This document shows positions 1-8,858 of a stretch of 40,177 nucleotides of DNA, one piece after another. The position numbers and the translations under genes are program-made. This stretch comes from Meridianimarinicoccus zhengii (GTDB lineage Bacteria > Pseudomonadota > Alphaproteobacteria > Rhodobacterales > Rhodobacteraceae). The stretch covers positions 1 to 40,177 of the forward strand of contig NZ_QDFI01000039.1 of NCBI RefSeq assembly GCF_003254465.1, written 5' to 3'. Position 1 is the stretch's first letter. The number at the start of each line of letters is the position of its first letter. Below the pieces are notes generated by a model. The model did not search any database. It was not told the DNA's origin and saw only the letters and a program-made list of their open reading frames with translations.

Positions 1-2928
1 ACCGGGCTTGCGCTCGCCGCGGGGCCGATCGTCCGCCGCCCCCTGCCCAAGGGCGTGTCCCTGCCCCTCGCGGCGGCCCTTGCCGCCCTGCGGGCGCGGG
101 GCGTGGCGGCGGGGGGGCTGCCAGCGGAAGGTGTAGAAAAGTTCGGTCTCCACCGCCGCGGCGGGCGTCTCGTCCGCGTCAGCCGCGGGCTCGGAAGCCG
201 CTCCTGCCGCGTCCTCTGCCGGTTGTGGCGTCTCCTCGGCGCCTGCTGCTGGGGCTGCTTCGTCCGGCACCGCCTGTGCGTCGATGCCCGTATCGTCCGC
301 ATGTGGCCCGGTTGCCGCGTCGGCTTCTTCCCCGGCCCGCGTGATGGGCGGCTGCGGCGTCGCCTCCGCGGCTTCGGCCTCGGCTTCGGGCGCGGGTGTT
401 TCGGATGCTGCAGCCGCCGACGTCGACGCGACCGCCGCATCTGGCGCCGGTGTGTCCGTGCCCCCCGGCGCCTCTGCCGCCGCGCTCGTCCTTGCCTTTT
501 CCGGCGCGGCCTTGTCCCCGGCACCGGCATTCGCCGCGCCCTCTGCCGCGCGCTGCTTGGGGCGCTCGCCCCGCTCGGCGGCATAGCCCAGCCCCTGCAT
601 CAGGATGGCGAACTGTTCCAGCGTCATGCCCGTGATCGACAGCATGTCCGGCGTCGCCTCGAACCCGCCGCGGGTGTCCTGGCCGCGCACCATGTCCGCC
701 AGCCGTTCCAGCATGTCGATGCGGATCGCCCGTTCGCCCGCCGCGTGATAGCCCGACATGGTGTGATAGCCGTCCGGCATGCCGTCGCGCACGGGCACGG
801 TCACCAGCCCCGGCGGCGGGCTTTCGGGAAACTCGTCGAGTCCCGCAGCCAGCGACCACAGCACAAGCCGCAGCCGCGTCGGGGCAGGCTTCAGCAGAAG
901 CGGCTGGAACACGGTGAACTGCCCGAACCGGATGCCGTGCTTGCGCAGCGCGCCACGGGCGTCCTGATCCAGTTCCTTGACCTCTGCCGCGACACCGGCG
1001 CGCGGCAGGATGCCCTGCGCCTCGACCATCCGAAACGCGAAGCCGCGCGCAAGCCCGGTCAGTGTCTCGTCATTCTGGAGGGCCAGAAGCGGTTCGAACA
1101 GCGCGGCGATCTTGCGGTCGATGAAATGCTGCAGGCGGCGTTCGACCTTCTGGGCCACGTCCGGCCCGGCCTCGTCATCGACGAAGGGCTGCACGCGCGG
1201 CTTCAGGGGATCAGCGCCGGCAACAAGCTTGCCGACCGCGCTGTCGCCCCACATCAGCCCGCCCTGTTCGGTGAAATCCAGCTCGGTGTCCGGCGCATTG
1301 TAAAGCCGATCAGCGCGCAGGTGGAAATGCGGTGCCAGGGATTGCAGGCTGGCCTGGCGCAGCGTGCGCGCCTCGTCCGGGCTGGCCGACTGATCCTGCG
1401 CGAAGCGAAAGCCCTCCAGCCGTCCGACGAACTGACCTTCGACCGTCACTTCGCCCTTGTCGTTCACGTCTGCCACAAGGCTCTCCTTCTGTTTCAACCG
1501 GCGCAAGAGCACGGATGTGCGCCGGTCAACAAATCGCTGGGTCAGACGGGCATGCAGCGCATCCGACAGGCGGTCTTCTACAGCCCTCGTCACGTCGCGC
1601 CAATGGATTTCGTCATCCAGCCAGCCGCGGCGCTGCGCCACGTATGTCCATGTGCGGATATACGCCAGCCGCTTGGACAGCGTGTCGATATCGCCTTCCG
1701 TCCGGTCGATGCGCTTGACCTGTTGCGCCATCCAGTCGTCGGGGATGCGGTGCAAGTCGTGCAGGTAGCCGAAGATCGCCTCCAGCAATCCCGCATGTTC
1801 GGCATGGCTGATGCCGCGGAAATCGGGGATGCGGCACACGTCCCACAGCAGTTGCACATCCGGCCCGCCGCGCAGCCGGTCGCGCACCGCCGGGATCTCC
1901 GCCAGCGTCTTGAGCGCCGACAGATCATCGCTGTCGCGCGCGCGGGTCAGCCATTCGTCGTTCGTCTGCTGTTCCAGCGACGCGATCAGCCGACCCGCCG
2001 ACCCGAAATCCAGCCGCGCGTTGCGCCAGTGCAGCTTGCGCACGGGCATGAAGCGGTTTTCCATGATCGCCTCGGCGGTACCTTCGTCCAGCGGGCGTGC
2101 CTCGCCGGTCACGCCGAAGGTGCCGTTGTCGGTATAGCGCCCGGCCCGCCCCGCGATCTGCGCCAGTTCGTTGGGCTGAAGCTGCCGCATCCGCCGCCCG
2201 TCGAATTTCGACAGGGCCGAGAACGCGACATGCCGGATATCGAGGTTCAGGCCCATCCCGATCGCGTCGGTCGCGACAAGGTAATCGACCTCGCCGTTCT
2301 GATAGAGATCCACCTGCGCGTTGCGCGTCCGCGGGGACAGCGCGCCCATCACCACCGCCGCCCCGCCCTTCTGCCGCCGCAGCAGTTCCGCCATCGCATA
2401 GACGTTCTCCACCGAGAACCCGACGATGGCCGACCGCGGCGGCATCCGGCTCAGCTTCTTGGCACCCACATAGGTCAGCTCCGACATCCGCCCGCGATAC
2501 TGGAACTGCACGCCGGGCACCTGCGCCGCGATGGCGCCGCGCATCGTGTCGGACCCAAGGAACAGTGTCTCGTGATGACCGCGCGCGTGCAGCAGCCGGT
2601 CGGTGAAGACATGGCCCCGTTCCGGGTCGGCGCACAGCTGGATCTCGTCGATGGCGACGAAATCCGCGCCCATGCCCTGCGGCATCGCTTCGACCGTGCA
2701 GACCCAGTATTGCGCCCGGTCCGGCACAATACGCTCCTCGCCCGTGACCAGCGCCACGACCGACGGCCCGCGCAGCGCCTTGATCTTGTCATAGACCTCG
2801 CGCGCGAGCAGCCGCAGGGGCAGCCCGATGATGCCGGTCCGATAGGCCAGCATCCGTTCGATCGCGTAATGGGTCTTGCCGGTATTGGTGGGGCCGAGAA
2901 CCGCCTCGATGCGTCCGTTGCCCGCCAT
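1..2928 (-). CDS. SUV3-like superfamily 2 ATP-dependent RNA helicase (3' end outside window)
   Basis: Unwinds RNA with ATP; the bacterial members related to mitochondrial Suv3 are thought to act in RNA turnover or ribosome-related processes. The start is ATG at 2928, followed directly by the Walker A motif GPTNTGKT (residues 12-19) and preceded by a strong AAGGGGG ribosome site. The DExx box reads IDEIQL, and motif VI AGRAGRY is visible around residue 270. At least 976 residues are encoded and the frame is still open at base 1, so the C-terminus is missing. The region at about 50-600 encodes an Ala/Glu/Pro-rich low-complexity tail (stretches such as AEAEAAEA) that looks disordered, then a basic Arg/Gly-rich end. 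Helicase identity is firm; the RNA substrate is unknown. The long plus-strand frame opposite is a shadow. Confidence 0.9.
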   Translation of the reverse strand, partial: MAGNGRIEAVLGPTNTGKTHYAIERMLAYRTGIIGLPLRLLAREVYDKIKALRGPSVVALVTGEERIVPDRAQYWVCTVEAMPQGMGADFVAIDEIQLCADPERGHVFTDRLLHARGHHETLFLGSDTMRGAIAAQVPGVQFQYRGRMSELTYVGAKKLSRMPPRSAIVGFSVENVYAMAELLRRQKGGAAVVMGALSPRTRNAQVDLYQNGEVDYLVATDAIGMGLNLDIRHVAFSALSKFDGRRMRQLQPNELAQIAGRAGRYTDNGTFGVTGEARPLDEGTAEAIMENRFMPVRKLHWRNARLDFGSAGRLIASLEQQTNDEWLTRARDSDDLSALKTLAEIPAVRDRLRGGPDVQLLWDVCRIPDFRGISHAEHAGLLEAIFGYLHDLHRIPDDWMAQQVKRIDRTEGDIDTLSKRLAYIRTWTYVAQRRGWLDDEIHWRDVTRAVEDRLSDALHARLTQRFVDRRTSVLLRRLKQKESLVADVNDKGEVTVEGQFVGRLEGFRFAQDQSASPDEARTLRQASLQSLAPHFHLRADRLYNAPDTELDFTEQGGLMWGDSAVGKLVAGADPLKPRVQPFVDDEAGPDVAQKVERRLQHFIDRKIAALFEPLLALQNDETLTGLARGFAFRMVEAQGILPRAGVAAEVKELDQDARGALRKHGIRFGQFTVFQPLLLKPAPTRLRLVLWSLAAGLDEFPESPPPGLVTVPVRDGMPDGYHTMSGYHAAGERAIRIDMLERLADMVRGQDTRGGFEATPDMLSITGMTLEQFAILMQGLGYAAERGERPKQRAAEGAANAGAGDKAAPEKARTSAAAEAPGGTDTPAPDAAVASTSAAAASETPAPEAEAEAAEATPQPPITRAGEEADAATGPHADDTGIDAQAVPDEAAPAAGAEETPQPAEDAAGAASEPAADADETPAAAVETELFYTFRWQPPRRHAPRPQGGKGRREGQGHALGQGAADDRPRGERKPG

Positions 2929-2988
2929 GTATCCCCCTTGCGCGTCGCCGGCCCGGCCCCGCGCGGTCGTCCCGTCACTTGCGGAAGA

Positions 2989-3561
2989 CTAGAGCGACGC
3001 CTCGCCGAGCGTCCGCTCCAGCCGCCCCATGGCTTCTTTTAGGGTCGGGCGGTGGGGATGTATAGCCGCGACCGCGCGATAGGCGCTCAGCGCATCTGCG
3101 GGCCTGCCGATCTCTTCGAGGATCAGCGCAAGCCCCATCATCGCGCCGAAATGCCGGGGGTTTAGCGCAAGCGCCATCTCGATATCCGACAGCGCCGGAC
3201 CGTACAGCCCTTCGCGGTAATAGGCGGTCGCGCGGGCGTTATAGCCTTCGGCGAAATCGGGCGCGTGATCTATCAGCGCGGTCAGATGCTCGATGGCGAT
3301 GGCGAAATCGTCCGACTCCATGGCCGCGCGCCCGCGCTCCAACAGCATGTCTGCGGTGGGCGACCCCGATTGCGACCAGCGGGACCAGATCGTCTGTTCG
3401 ACCTCCTCCCAGTTGGTCAGGTCCGGGTCGCGCAGCAGCTCCAGCAGTTCGTCGGTGGACTGGGCAGGCGACTGCGCCAGCGCAGGTGCCGCACAGATTG
3501 CAACCGTAACGAGAAAAAGTGCCGCAACGGCGCGTTTGATTCTGATCGCGAGTGTCCTCAT
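2989..3561 (-). CDS. Exported tetratricopeptide-repeat protein
   Basis: A 190-residue protein with an N-terminal signal peptide: basic residues, a hydrophobic stretch AALFLVTVAICAA, then a likely cut after ALAQ. About three TPR-like helical hairpins follow (for example AEGYNARATAYYREGLYGPA, then NPRHFGAMMGLALILEEIG). TPRs bind other proteins, so a periplasmic scaffold role is likely; no enzymatic motif is seen. An upstream in-frame ATG at 3573 would add MLRD. I prefer 3561 because it gives a normal signal peptide and has a short purine-rich GAG before it. It lies 60 bp upstream of the helicase on the same strand, so co-transcription is possible, and it diverges from the SCP2 gene. Confidence 0.8.
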   Translation of the reverse strand: MRTLAIRIKRAVAALFLVTVAICAAPALAQSPAQSTDELLELLRDPDLTNWEEVEQTIWSRWSQSGSPTADMLLERGRAAMESDDFAIAIEHLTALIDHAPDFAEGYNARATAYYREGLYGPALSDIEMALALNPRHFGAMMGLALILEEIGRPADALSAYRAVAAIHPHRPTLKEAMGRLERTLGEASL

Positions 3562-3629
3562 ATCTCGAAGCATAGCGCAAAGGGCCCCGAAATCGATACC
3601 GCGGCCAGAACACCGAAAGGAACTTTCCC

Positions 3630-3917
3630 ATGAGCGACATCATCGACGGCGCGGTCCGCAAACTTGCCGCGAAACTGGGCGACGGCTTCGATGGCATCGC
3701 CAAGTTCGAAATCGACGGCGAAGGCGCGATCATGGTCGATGGCGACGGCGTGCGCGCGGGTGACGGCGACGCGGACGTGACGCTGGGCGCCGATGCCGAC
3801 ACGTTCCGCGAAATGCTCGACGGCGAGCTGAACCCGACCTCGGCCTTCATGGGCGGGCGGCTGCGGATCGACGGCGACATGGGGCTGGCGATGAAGCTGG
3901 GCGCGGCCCTGTCTTGA
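3630..3917 (+). CDS. SCP2 sterol-binding domain protein
   Basis: A 95-residue cytoplasmic protein consisting of a single SCP2-like fold. These domains form a hydrophobic tunnel that binds lipids or fatty acyl chains. Typical features are FDGIAKFEIDGEGAIMVDG near the N-terminus, the DADVTLGAD strand, and the GRLRIDGDMGLAMKLG ending. It has no signal peptide. Its stop overlaps the TTG start of the downstream hydrolase (TTGA), so the pair is almost certainly co-translated. An acyl-lipid carrier feeding or buffering the hydrolase is a reasonable inference, not shown. Confidence 0.88.
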   Translation: MSDIIDGAVRKLAAKLGDGFDGIAKFEIDGEGAIMVDGDGVRAGDGDADVTLGADADTFREMLDGELNPTSAFMGGRLRIDGDMGLAMKLGAALS

Positions 3918-4870
3918 CCGGCGACCCGGCACTGGCCGACCCGCCTGCCCCGTTCGACCACGCCTCCGCCCGCGCGCGGGCGGAGGCCTTCGCGGTCTGG
4001 CGGAACGCGCGCGATGGCGTGCGGCTGCGCCTCGGGCTGCTGGCCACGGGGGGCGCGGGCACGATCCTGCTGGTTCCGGGACGGACCGAGTATCTTGAAA
4101 AATACGGCGCCGTCGCGGACCGTTTCGCGCAGGCGGGCTATGGCATGGTCAGCGTGGACATCCGCGGGCAGGGCCTGTCGGACCGGGCACTGTCCGACCC
4201 GCGCATCGGCCATGTCGCGCGCTTCGCGGATTACCAGCACGACATGGATGCGCTGGTCGCTTTCGCCGCCGCGCGGGACATGCCGAAACCGTGGGTCGTG
4301 ATCGGCCATTCCATGGGCGGCGCCATCGCGTTGCGCGCGCTCGTGGACGGGCTGGACGTCACGGGGGCGGTGTTCAGCGCGCCCATGTGGGGCATCGCCA
4401 TGAACCCCGCATTGCGCCCCGTGGCCTGGGGGCTGGGATGGGCCGCCCACCGCGCGGGCCTGAACCGATGGGTCACGCCGGGCACGAAGATCGACAGCTA
4501 CGTGCGGATCTGCGACCCCAACGACAATTTCCTGACCGACGATCCGGGCGAGATCGCGCAGATGCGCGCGCAGCTCGATGCGGTGCCGGGGCTCGACCTG
4601 GGCGGGCCGTCGGTGCCTTGGCTCTATCGCGCGCTGGTGGAATGTGCCGACCTGCAACGCAACGCCGATCCGGGCGTGCCCAGCCTGACCTTCCTGCCCG
4701 AGCGCGACGAGATCGTGTCGAAACCTGCGATGCGCGCCATGACCGCCCGCTGGCGCGATGCCGAGCTGGTAGAGGTGCCGCAGGGCCGCCACGAAACCAT
4801 GATGGAAATCCCGGCCCGCCAGCAATTGTTCTTCGATCGAACGCTGGCGTTCCTCGCCGCGCGGGCCTGA
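3914..4870 (+). CDS. Alpha/beta hydrolase, lysophospholipase (PldB-like) family
   Basis: A serine hydrolase of 318 residues, probably acting on lysophospholipids or monoacylglycerol-like esters. The nucleophile elbow is GHSMGG (residues 131-136, Ser133). A family-typical DIRGQGLSDR segment lies at 82-91, and the catalytic His is likely His293 in GRHETMME; an Asp in the PERDEIVSKP segment completes the triad. It has no signal peptide. The start is TTG at 3914, overlapping the stop of the SCP2 gene. No ATG or better start occurs before the conserved core, so the rare TTG is required for a full-length fold. Its 3' end converges on the Anbu gene with only 4 bp between the stops. The substrate is inferred from family only. 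Confidence 0.88.
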   Translation: MTGDPALADPPAPFDHASARARAEAFAVWRNARDGVRLRLGLLATGGAGTILLVPGRTEYLEKYGAVADRFAQAGYGMVSVDIRGQGLSDRALSDPRIGHVARFADYQHDMDALVAFAAARDMPKPWVVIGHSMGGAIALRALVDGLDVTGAVFSAPMWGIAMNPALRPVAWGLGWAAHRAGLNRWVTPGTKIDSYVRICDPNDNFLTDDPGEIAQMRAQLDAVPGLDLGGPSVPWLYRALVECADLQRNADPGVPSLTFLPERDEIVSKPAMRAMTARWRDAELVEVPQGRHETMMEIPARQQLFFDRTLAFLAARA

Positions 4871-4874
4871 GCGG

Positions 4875-5603
4875 TCAGATCAGGATCTTTCCGAAGGCGT
4901 CGCGCAGCGCGGCGGACCAGGCCTGGCTCATCTCGGCGAAGACCGGGTCGCCCTGCTCGATGCGGCGATTCTCGTCGATGCGGCAATCGCCCTCGCGGAT
5001 CACCGCAAGGTCCAGCGGCATGCCCACCGACAGGTTCGACCGCAGCGTGCTGTCCATGGACAGGAGTGCGGCCTTGCGCGCATCGGTCAGCGACGTGTCG
5101 GGGGTCACCACCCGGTCGAGGATCGGCTTGCCGTACTTGTGTTCGCCCACCTGCAGGAACGGCGTGTCGGCGGTCGCCTCGATATGGTTGCCCTCGGGAT
5201 AGATCAGGAACAGCCGCATCTCGCCGCCCCGCCGCTGCCCGCCCATGATCAGCGTGGCAGACGCCATCGCCTGCCGGTGGCGGCCGAGCTTCTCGGTGAT
5301 GTCGCTGGCCACGTCCGCAAGACAGGCCCCCACGATATCGGCGACCTTCAGCAGCGTGCGCGCCTTCATTATCGAACTGTTCTCGTCCGAATCCGGATCC
5401 TCGATGGCTTCCTGCAGCCGTGCCATGGTCGTCTGCGTGACCGACAGGCTTCCTGCGGTCAGGATCACGATCACCCGTTCGCCCGGATCCTCGAACGTGT
5501 ACATCTTCTTGTAGGTCGAGATGTTGTCGAGCCCGGCATTGGTTCGCGTGTCGCTGAGAAGCACCATACCGGCCTTCAGCAGCAATCCGACGCAATAGGT
5601 CAT
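4875..5603 (-). CDS. Anbu, ancestral proteasome-like peptidase (proteasome-type protease)
   Basis: A 242-residue N-terminal-nucleophile hydrolase of the proteasome/HslV superfamily (Anbu, or bacterial proteasome homologue). The start is ATG at 5603, giving MTYCVG: removal of Met exposes Thr as the N-terminal nucleophile. Counting Thr as residue 1, Asp17 (in LLSDTRTNAG) and Lys31/32 (STYKKMY) match the proteasome catalytic pattern. GGAG at 5612-5615, eight bases upstream, supports this start over the GTG at 5612, which would bury the nucleophile behind extra residues. It is last in the ATP-grasp/alpha-E/transglutaminase operon, 51 bp after the transglutaminase stop. Family members form self-compartmentalised rings or helices; physiological substrates are not established. 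Confidence 0.92.
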   Translation of the reverse strand: MTYCVGLLLKAGMVLLSDTRTNAGLDNISTYKKMYTFEDPGERVIVILTAGSLSVTQTTMARLQEAIEDPDSDENSSIMKARTLLKVADIVGACLADVASDITEKLGRHRQAMASATLIMGGQRRGGEMRLFLIYPEGNHIEATADTPFLQVGEHKYGKPILDRVVTPDTSLTDARKAALLSMDSTLRSNLSVGMPLDLAVIREGDCRIDENRRIEQGDPVFAEMSQAWSAALRDAFGKILI

Positions 5604-5654
5604 CCCGAACACTCCGACACGAGGGAACGGGCACCCGGCGCCCGCAGCTTCGCG

Positions 5655-6488
5655 TTACTGCTGTTCCTGGCTGACCGCAACAGCCACCGTAAGCCGTTCG
5701 TCCCCCGTCCCGCTGGCCAGCCCGCGGATCGGCGCGGCGTCGAACGCATCGAAGCCTGAACAGAGCCGGATATACCGGTCGTCCGGGCAGCACGCATTGG
5801 CCGTGTCGAACCCGACCCAGCCCAGCCCGTCGATGAACAGCTCGGCCCAGGCATGGCTGGCCGCGGCGGCGGCCGCGAGATTCACATCGGCATCGTCGCC
5901 CGCGAAAAGATACCCCGTGACATAGCGCGCGGGGATGCCGTTGCCGATGGCCGCGGCGATCATCAGATGCGCGAAGTCCTGGCAGACGCCCTTGCCCTCG
6001 GCCAGCGCTTCCGTCGCGGTGGTCGCGCTGGTGGTGGAACCGGATGTAAAGACCACGGCCCCCGCGATGGCATCGGCCAGCGCATGGGCCTTGTCGAGCG
6101 TCGACCCGCCTTCGACCGGTTCCAGTGCCGTCTCGGCCAGTTCCGCCAGCGCCATGTCGGTCCGTGTCATGCGCGTGCTGCGCAGATAGGCCATGGGCGG
6201 CACCTTCTCGCGGTGCCCGCGCAGCACCCCGGCCAGGTCGGTCGTGTCCACGGTACCCGACACCTTGACCTCCATCGTCTCGACCGGGCCGCGCAGCCGC
6301 CATGTCTCGGTCACGTCGCCCGCCCCGTCGCGGAAGCGGCTGCCGGACAGCCCGCCCTCGATCCCGACGCGCCAGTCGATGACCTTCTGGCCCGCGAAAT
6401 CCGACGGCACCAGCCGCAGGCTTTGCAGAACCGCCTTCTGCGGCGTGTCGTAATGGTACGCGGTCACATGCGTCACGTTCAGCTTCAT
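5655..6488 (-). CDS. Transglutaminase-like cysteine peptidase
   Basis: A 277-residue protein with the N-terminal beta domain typical of bacterial transglutaminase-like enzymes (LNVTHVTAYHYDTP at residues 3-16) followed by the papain-like core. The catalytic triad is visible: Cys169 in GVCQDFAH, His212 in SHAWAELF and Asp228 in WVGFDTAN. Such proteins may hydrolyse or transfer amide bonds; the bacterial group is mostly thought to be peptidases. It has no signal peptide, so it should act in the cytoplasm together with Anbu. The ATG at 6488 overlaps the TGA of the alpha-E gene (ATGA), showing tight translational coupling. Confidence 0.92.
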   Translation of the reverse strand: MKLNVTHVTAYHYDTPQKAVLQSLRLVPSDFAGQKVIDWRVGIEGGLSGSRFRDGAGDVTETWRLRGPVETMEVKVSGTVDTTDLAGVLRGHREKVPPMAYLRSTRMTRTDMALAELAETALEPVEGGSTLDKAHALADAIAGAVVFTSGSTTSATTATEALAEGKGVCQDFAHLMIAAAIGNGIPARYVTGYLFAGDDADVNLAAAAAASHAWAELFIDGLGWVGFDTANACCPDDRYIRLCSGFDAFDAAPIRGLASGTGDERLTVAVAVSQEQQ

Positions 6489-7438
6489 GCCGCGGCTCCG
6501 ATCAGGTAGGTCTCGCTGACGCAGGTGGAGATGTCGGCCACCTGCCGCTTCATCCGTTCGAGAAACTCGTGCATCCCCTCGTCGAAGATGTCGTCGATCC
6601 GGGTTTCCGACAGTTCCGCCAGCAGCGCCCGCGCCGCCGTCTGCGCCCGGGTCGATGCGCCATAGGCCCGCGACAGCCGGTCGAGATGGTTCGTCGCCTC
6701 CTCGATCGCGGTCAAGAGAGAGCGCGGGCAGGCCGGGTTCAGGATCAGCAGGTCCGCGATCTTGGTCGCCGTGATGTCCCCGCCATAGGCCCAGTGGAAC
6801 GCCCGGTGCATCTGCATGCCCCGCAGCAGCGTCTGCCACTGCACATTGTCCAGCCCCGAGCCGACGAACCCCGTATCCGGCAGCAGCACATAGTATTTCA
6901 CATCGAGAAACCGCGCCGTGTTGTCCGCCCGTTCAAGGTTGAACCCGAGATGGATGAAATCGTAGCCGTCGTTGCGCAGCAGCGTGCCCTCGATCGCGCC
7001 CGATGCCAGCGCGTGCTGCTTCGCCGTCCATTCCGTCAGCGCGGTGATCGAGATCTCGCTGCGCGGCGTGCGTTCCAGACCCTTGAGTTCCTGGTAGGCC
7101 CCGTTCAGCGCGTCCCACACCGGGGCCGACAACGCCGTGCGCACGATGCGCGCGTTCTCCCGCGCTGCCGCGACGCAGGCCGCGACCGAAGACGGGTTGT
7201 CCCGGTCGAAGAACAGGTGGGTGATGACGTTGCGTTCCACCGCCTCGCCGTATTTCTTCTCGAAGGCGGCGTGCGTGCCGCTGGCATGCAGGATCGACAC
7301 CCATTCGCTGCGAAAGCCGTCCACCGTGTCGGGGATCAGGTTCATGCGCGCGCCCACATGCAGCAGACGCGCCATGGTTTCGGCCCGTTCGAGATACCGG
7401 CCCATCCAGAAAAGATTGTCCGCGGTTCTGCTCAGCAT
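6485..7438 (-). CDS. Alpha-E domain protein
   Basis: A 317-residue all-helical protein of the alpha-E family, beginning MLSRTADNLFWMGRYLERAE, which is the diagnostic N-terminus. It has no recognised catalytic residues; biochemical function is unknown. The family occurs next to, or fused with, the circularly permuted ATP-grasp enzyme, so a partner or substrate-presenting subunit is the usual inference. The start ATG is 4 bp after the ATP-grasp stop and its own stop overlaps the transglutaminase start, placing it in the middle of a tightly packed four-gene operon. Confidence 0.92.
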   Translation of the reverse strand: MLSRTADNLFWMGRYLERAETMARLLHVGARMNLIPDTVDGFRSEWVSILHASGTHAAFEKKYGEAVERNVITHLFFDRDNPSSVAACVAAARENARIVRTALSAPVWDALNGAYQELKGLERTPRSEISITALTEWTAKQHALASGAIEGTLLRNDGYDFIHLGFNLERADNTARFLDVKYYVLLPDTGFVGSGLDNVQWQTLLRGMQMHRAFHWAYGGDITATKIADLLILNPACPRSLLTAIEEATNHLDRLSRAYGASTRAQTAARALLAELSETRIDDIFDEGMHEFLERMKRQVADISTCVSETYLIGAAA

Positions 7439-7442
7439 GCGC

Positions 7443-8858
7443 TCACTCCGCCAGCACCCATGTGTCCTTCACGCCCCCGCCCTGCGAGGAATTGACCACG
7501 AGCGATCCTTCCTTCAGCGCCACCCGCGTCAGCCCGCCGGGCACCAGTTCGATCTTCTCGCCCACCAGGCAGTAGGGCCGCAGGTCCACGTGACGCGGCG
7601 CGATCCCCTGCTCGACGAATGTCGGGCAGGTCGACAGCGCGAGCGTCGGCTGCGCGATGTAGTTGCCGGGATTGTCCCGGACCCGCACGGCGAACAGGTC
7701 CAGTTCGCTCTGGGTAGCGCGCGGCCCGATTAGCATGCCGTAGCCGCCCGATCCATGCACCTCCTTGACCACGAGATCCTTGAGGTTCTCCAGCACGTAC
7801 TTGCAGTCGTCCGCCTTGGCGCATTGCCATGTCGGCACGTTGTTCAGGATCGGCGTTTCACCAAGGTAGAACCGGATCATGTCGGGCACGAAGGTATAGA
7901 TCGCCTTGTCGTCCGCGACCCCCGCGCCGGGCGCGGACGCGATGGCCACCCCGCCCGAGCGATAGACATTCATCAGCCCCGGTATGCCCAGCATGCTGTC
8001 GGGGCGGAAACACAGCGGGTCGAGGAACGCATCGTCGATGCGGCGGTAGATCACGTCGACCCGGCGCGGGCCTTCGGTGGTCCGCATCCAGCAGTAATCG
8101 CCCTCGACATACAGGTCCTGCCCCTCGACCAGTTCCACGCCCATCATGTCGGCCAGGAACGAATGCTCGTAATAGGCCGAATTGAAATGCCCGGGCGTCA
8201 GGATCACGACGGTCGGCTCGCCCTCGCACTTGGCGGGCGCGACCGAAGCCAGCGTGCGGCGCAACTGTTCGGGGTAGCCTTCCACCGGCTCGATCCGGTT
8301 TTCCCGGAACAGCGTCGGAAACATCCGCATCATGATCTCGCGGTTTTCCAGCATGTAGGACACGCCCGACGGGGTGCGGCAGTTGTCCTCCAGCACGAAG
8401 AAATCCTCGGGGCCCGTGCGCACGAGATCGATGCCGACGATATGGCTGAACACCGACCGGGGGGGGCGGATGCCGACCACGGCCTTCTCGAACGCCTCGT
8501 TCTGATAGACCAGCTTGGCGGGGATCCGGCCCGCACGCACGATCTCGCCCCGGTCATAGACATCCGCAAGGAACGCGTTGAGCGCGCGGGCACGCTGCTT
8601 GACCCCGCGCGACAGGCGCGTCCATTCGCGGTTTGTGAAGACCCGCGGGAACATGTCGAACGGGATCAGCCGGTCCGGGTCGCCGCCTTCGCCATAGACC
8701 GCGAAGGTGATGCCGATGCGCCGGAACAGCGCCTCCGCCTCGGCCTGCTTGAGATTGCGCAACTCGTCGGGCATGCCCCGTTGCCAGCCTTCAAGTCCCG
8801 CATAGAGCGCGCGGATCGCCCCGTCTTCGTACATCTCGTTGAAATAGGTTGGTCCCAT
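7443..8858 (-). CDS. Circularly permuted ATP-grasp protein
   Basis: A 471-residue member of the circularly permuted ATP-grasp family, predicted to form amide (peptide-like) bonds by activating a carboxylate with ATP. Recognisable segments are FFVLEDNCRTPSGVSYMLEN (metal/ATP side), VVILTPGHFNSAYYEH, the acidic VDVIYRRIDD and, near the C-terminus, LVVKEVHGSGGYGMLIGP, which provides the ATP-grasp Lys and flexible Gly loop. The start ATG at 8858 (MGPTYFNEMYEDG) is chosen because upstream in-frame sequence is not family-like; a GGGGGA and a purine run precede it. It is the first gene of the Anbu operon and is divergent from the exonuclease. The ligated substrate is unknown. Confidence 0.92.
   Translation of the reverse strand: MGPTYFNEMYEDGAIRALYAGLEGWQRGMPDELRNLKQAEAEALFRRIGITFAVYGEGGDPDRLIPFDMFPRVFTNREWTRLSRGVKQRARALNAFLADVYDRGEIVRAGRIPAKLVYQNEAFEKAVVGIRPPRSVFSHIVGIDLVRTGPEDFFVLEDNCRTPSGVSYMLENREIMMRMFPTLFRENRIEPVEGYPEQLRRTLASVAPAKCEGEPTVVILTPGHFNSAYYEHSFLADMMGVELVEGQDLYVEGDYCWMRTTEGPRRVDVIYRRIDDAFLDPLCFRPDSMLGIPGLMNVYRSGGVAIASAPGAGVADDKAIYTFVPDMIRFYLGETPILNNVPTWQCAKADDCKYVLENLKDLVVKEVHGSGGYGMLIGPRATQSELDLFAVRVRDNPGNYIAQPTLALSTCPTFVEQGIAPRHVDLRPYCLVGEKIELVPGGLTRVALKEGSLVVNSSQGGGVKDTWVLAE

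Noticed and set aside
55-3042. A 995-residue plus-strand open frame opposite the helicase.
   Set aside because: GC-rich antisense shadow: no recognisable domain, Arg/His/Pro-rich composition, and the minus strand encodes a clear helicase.
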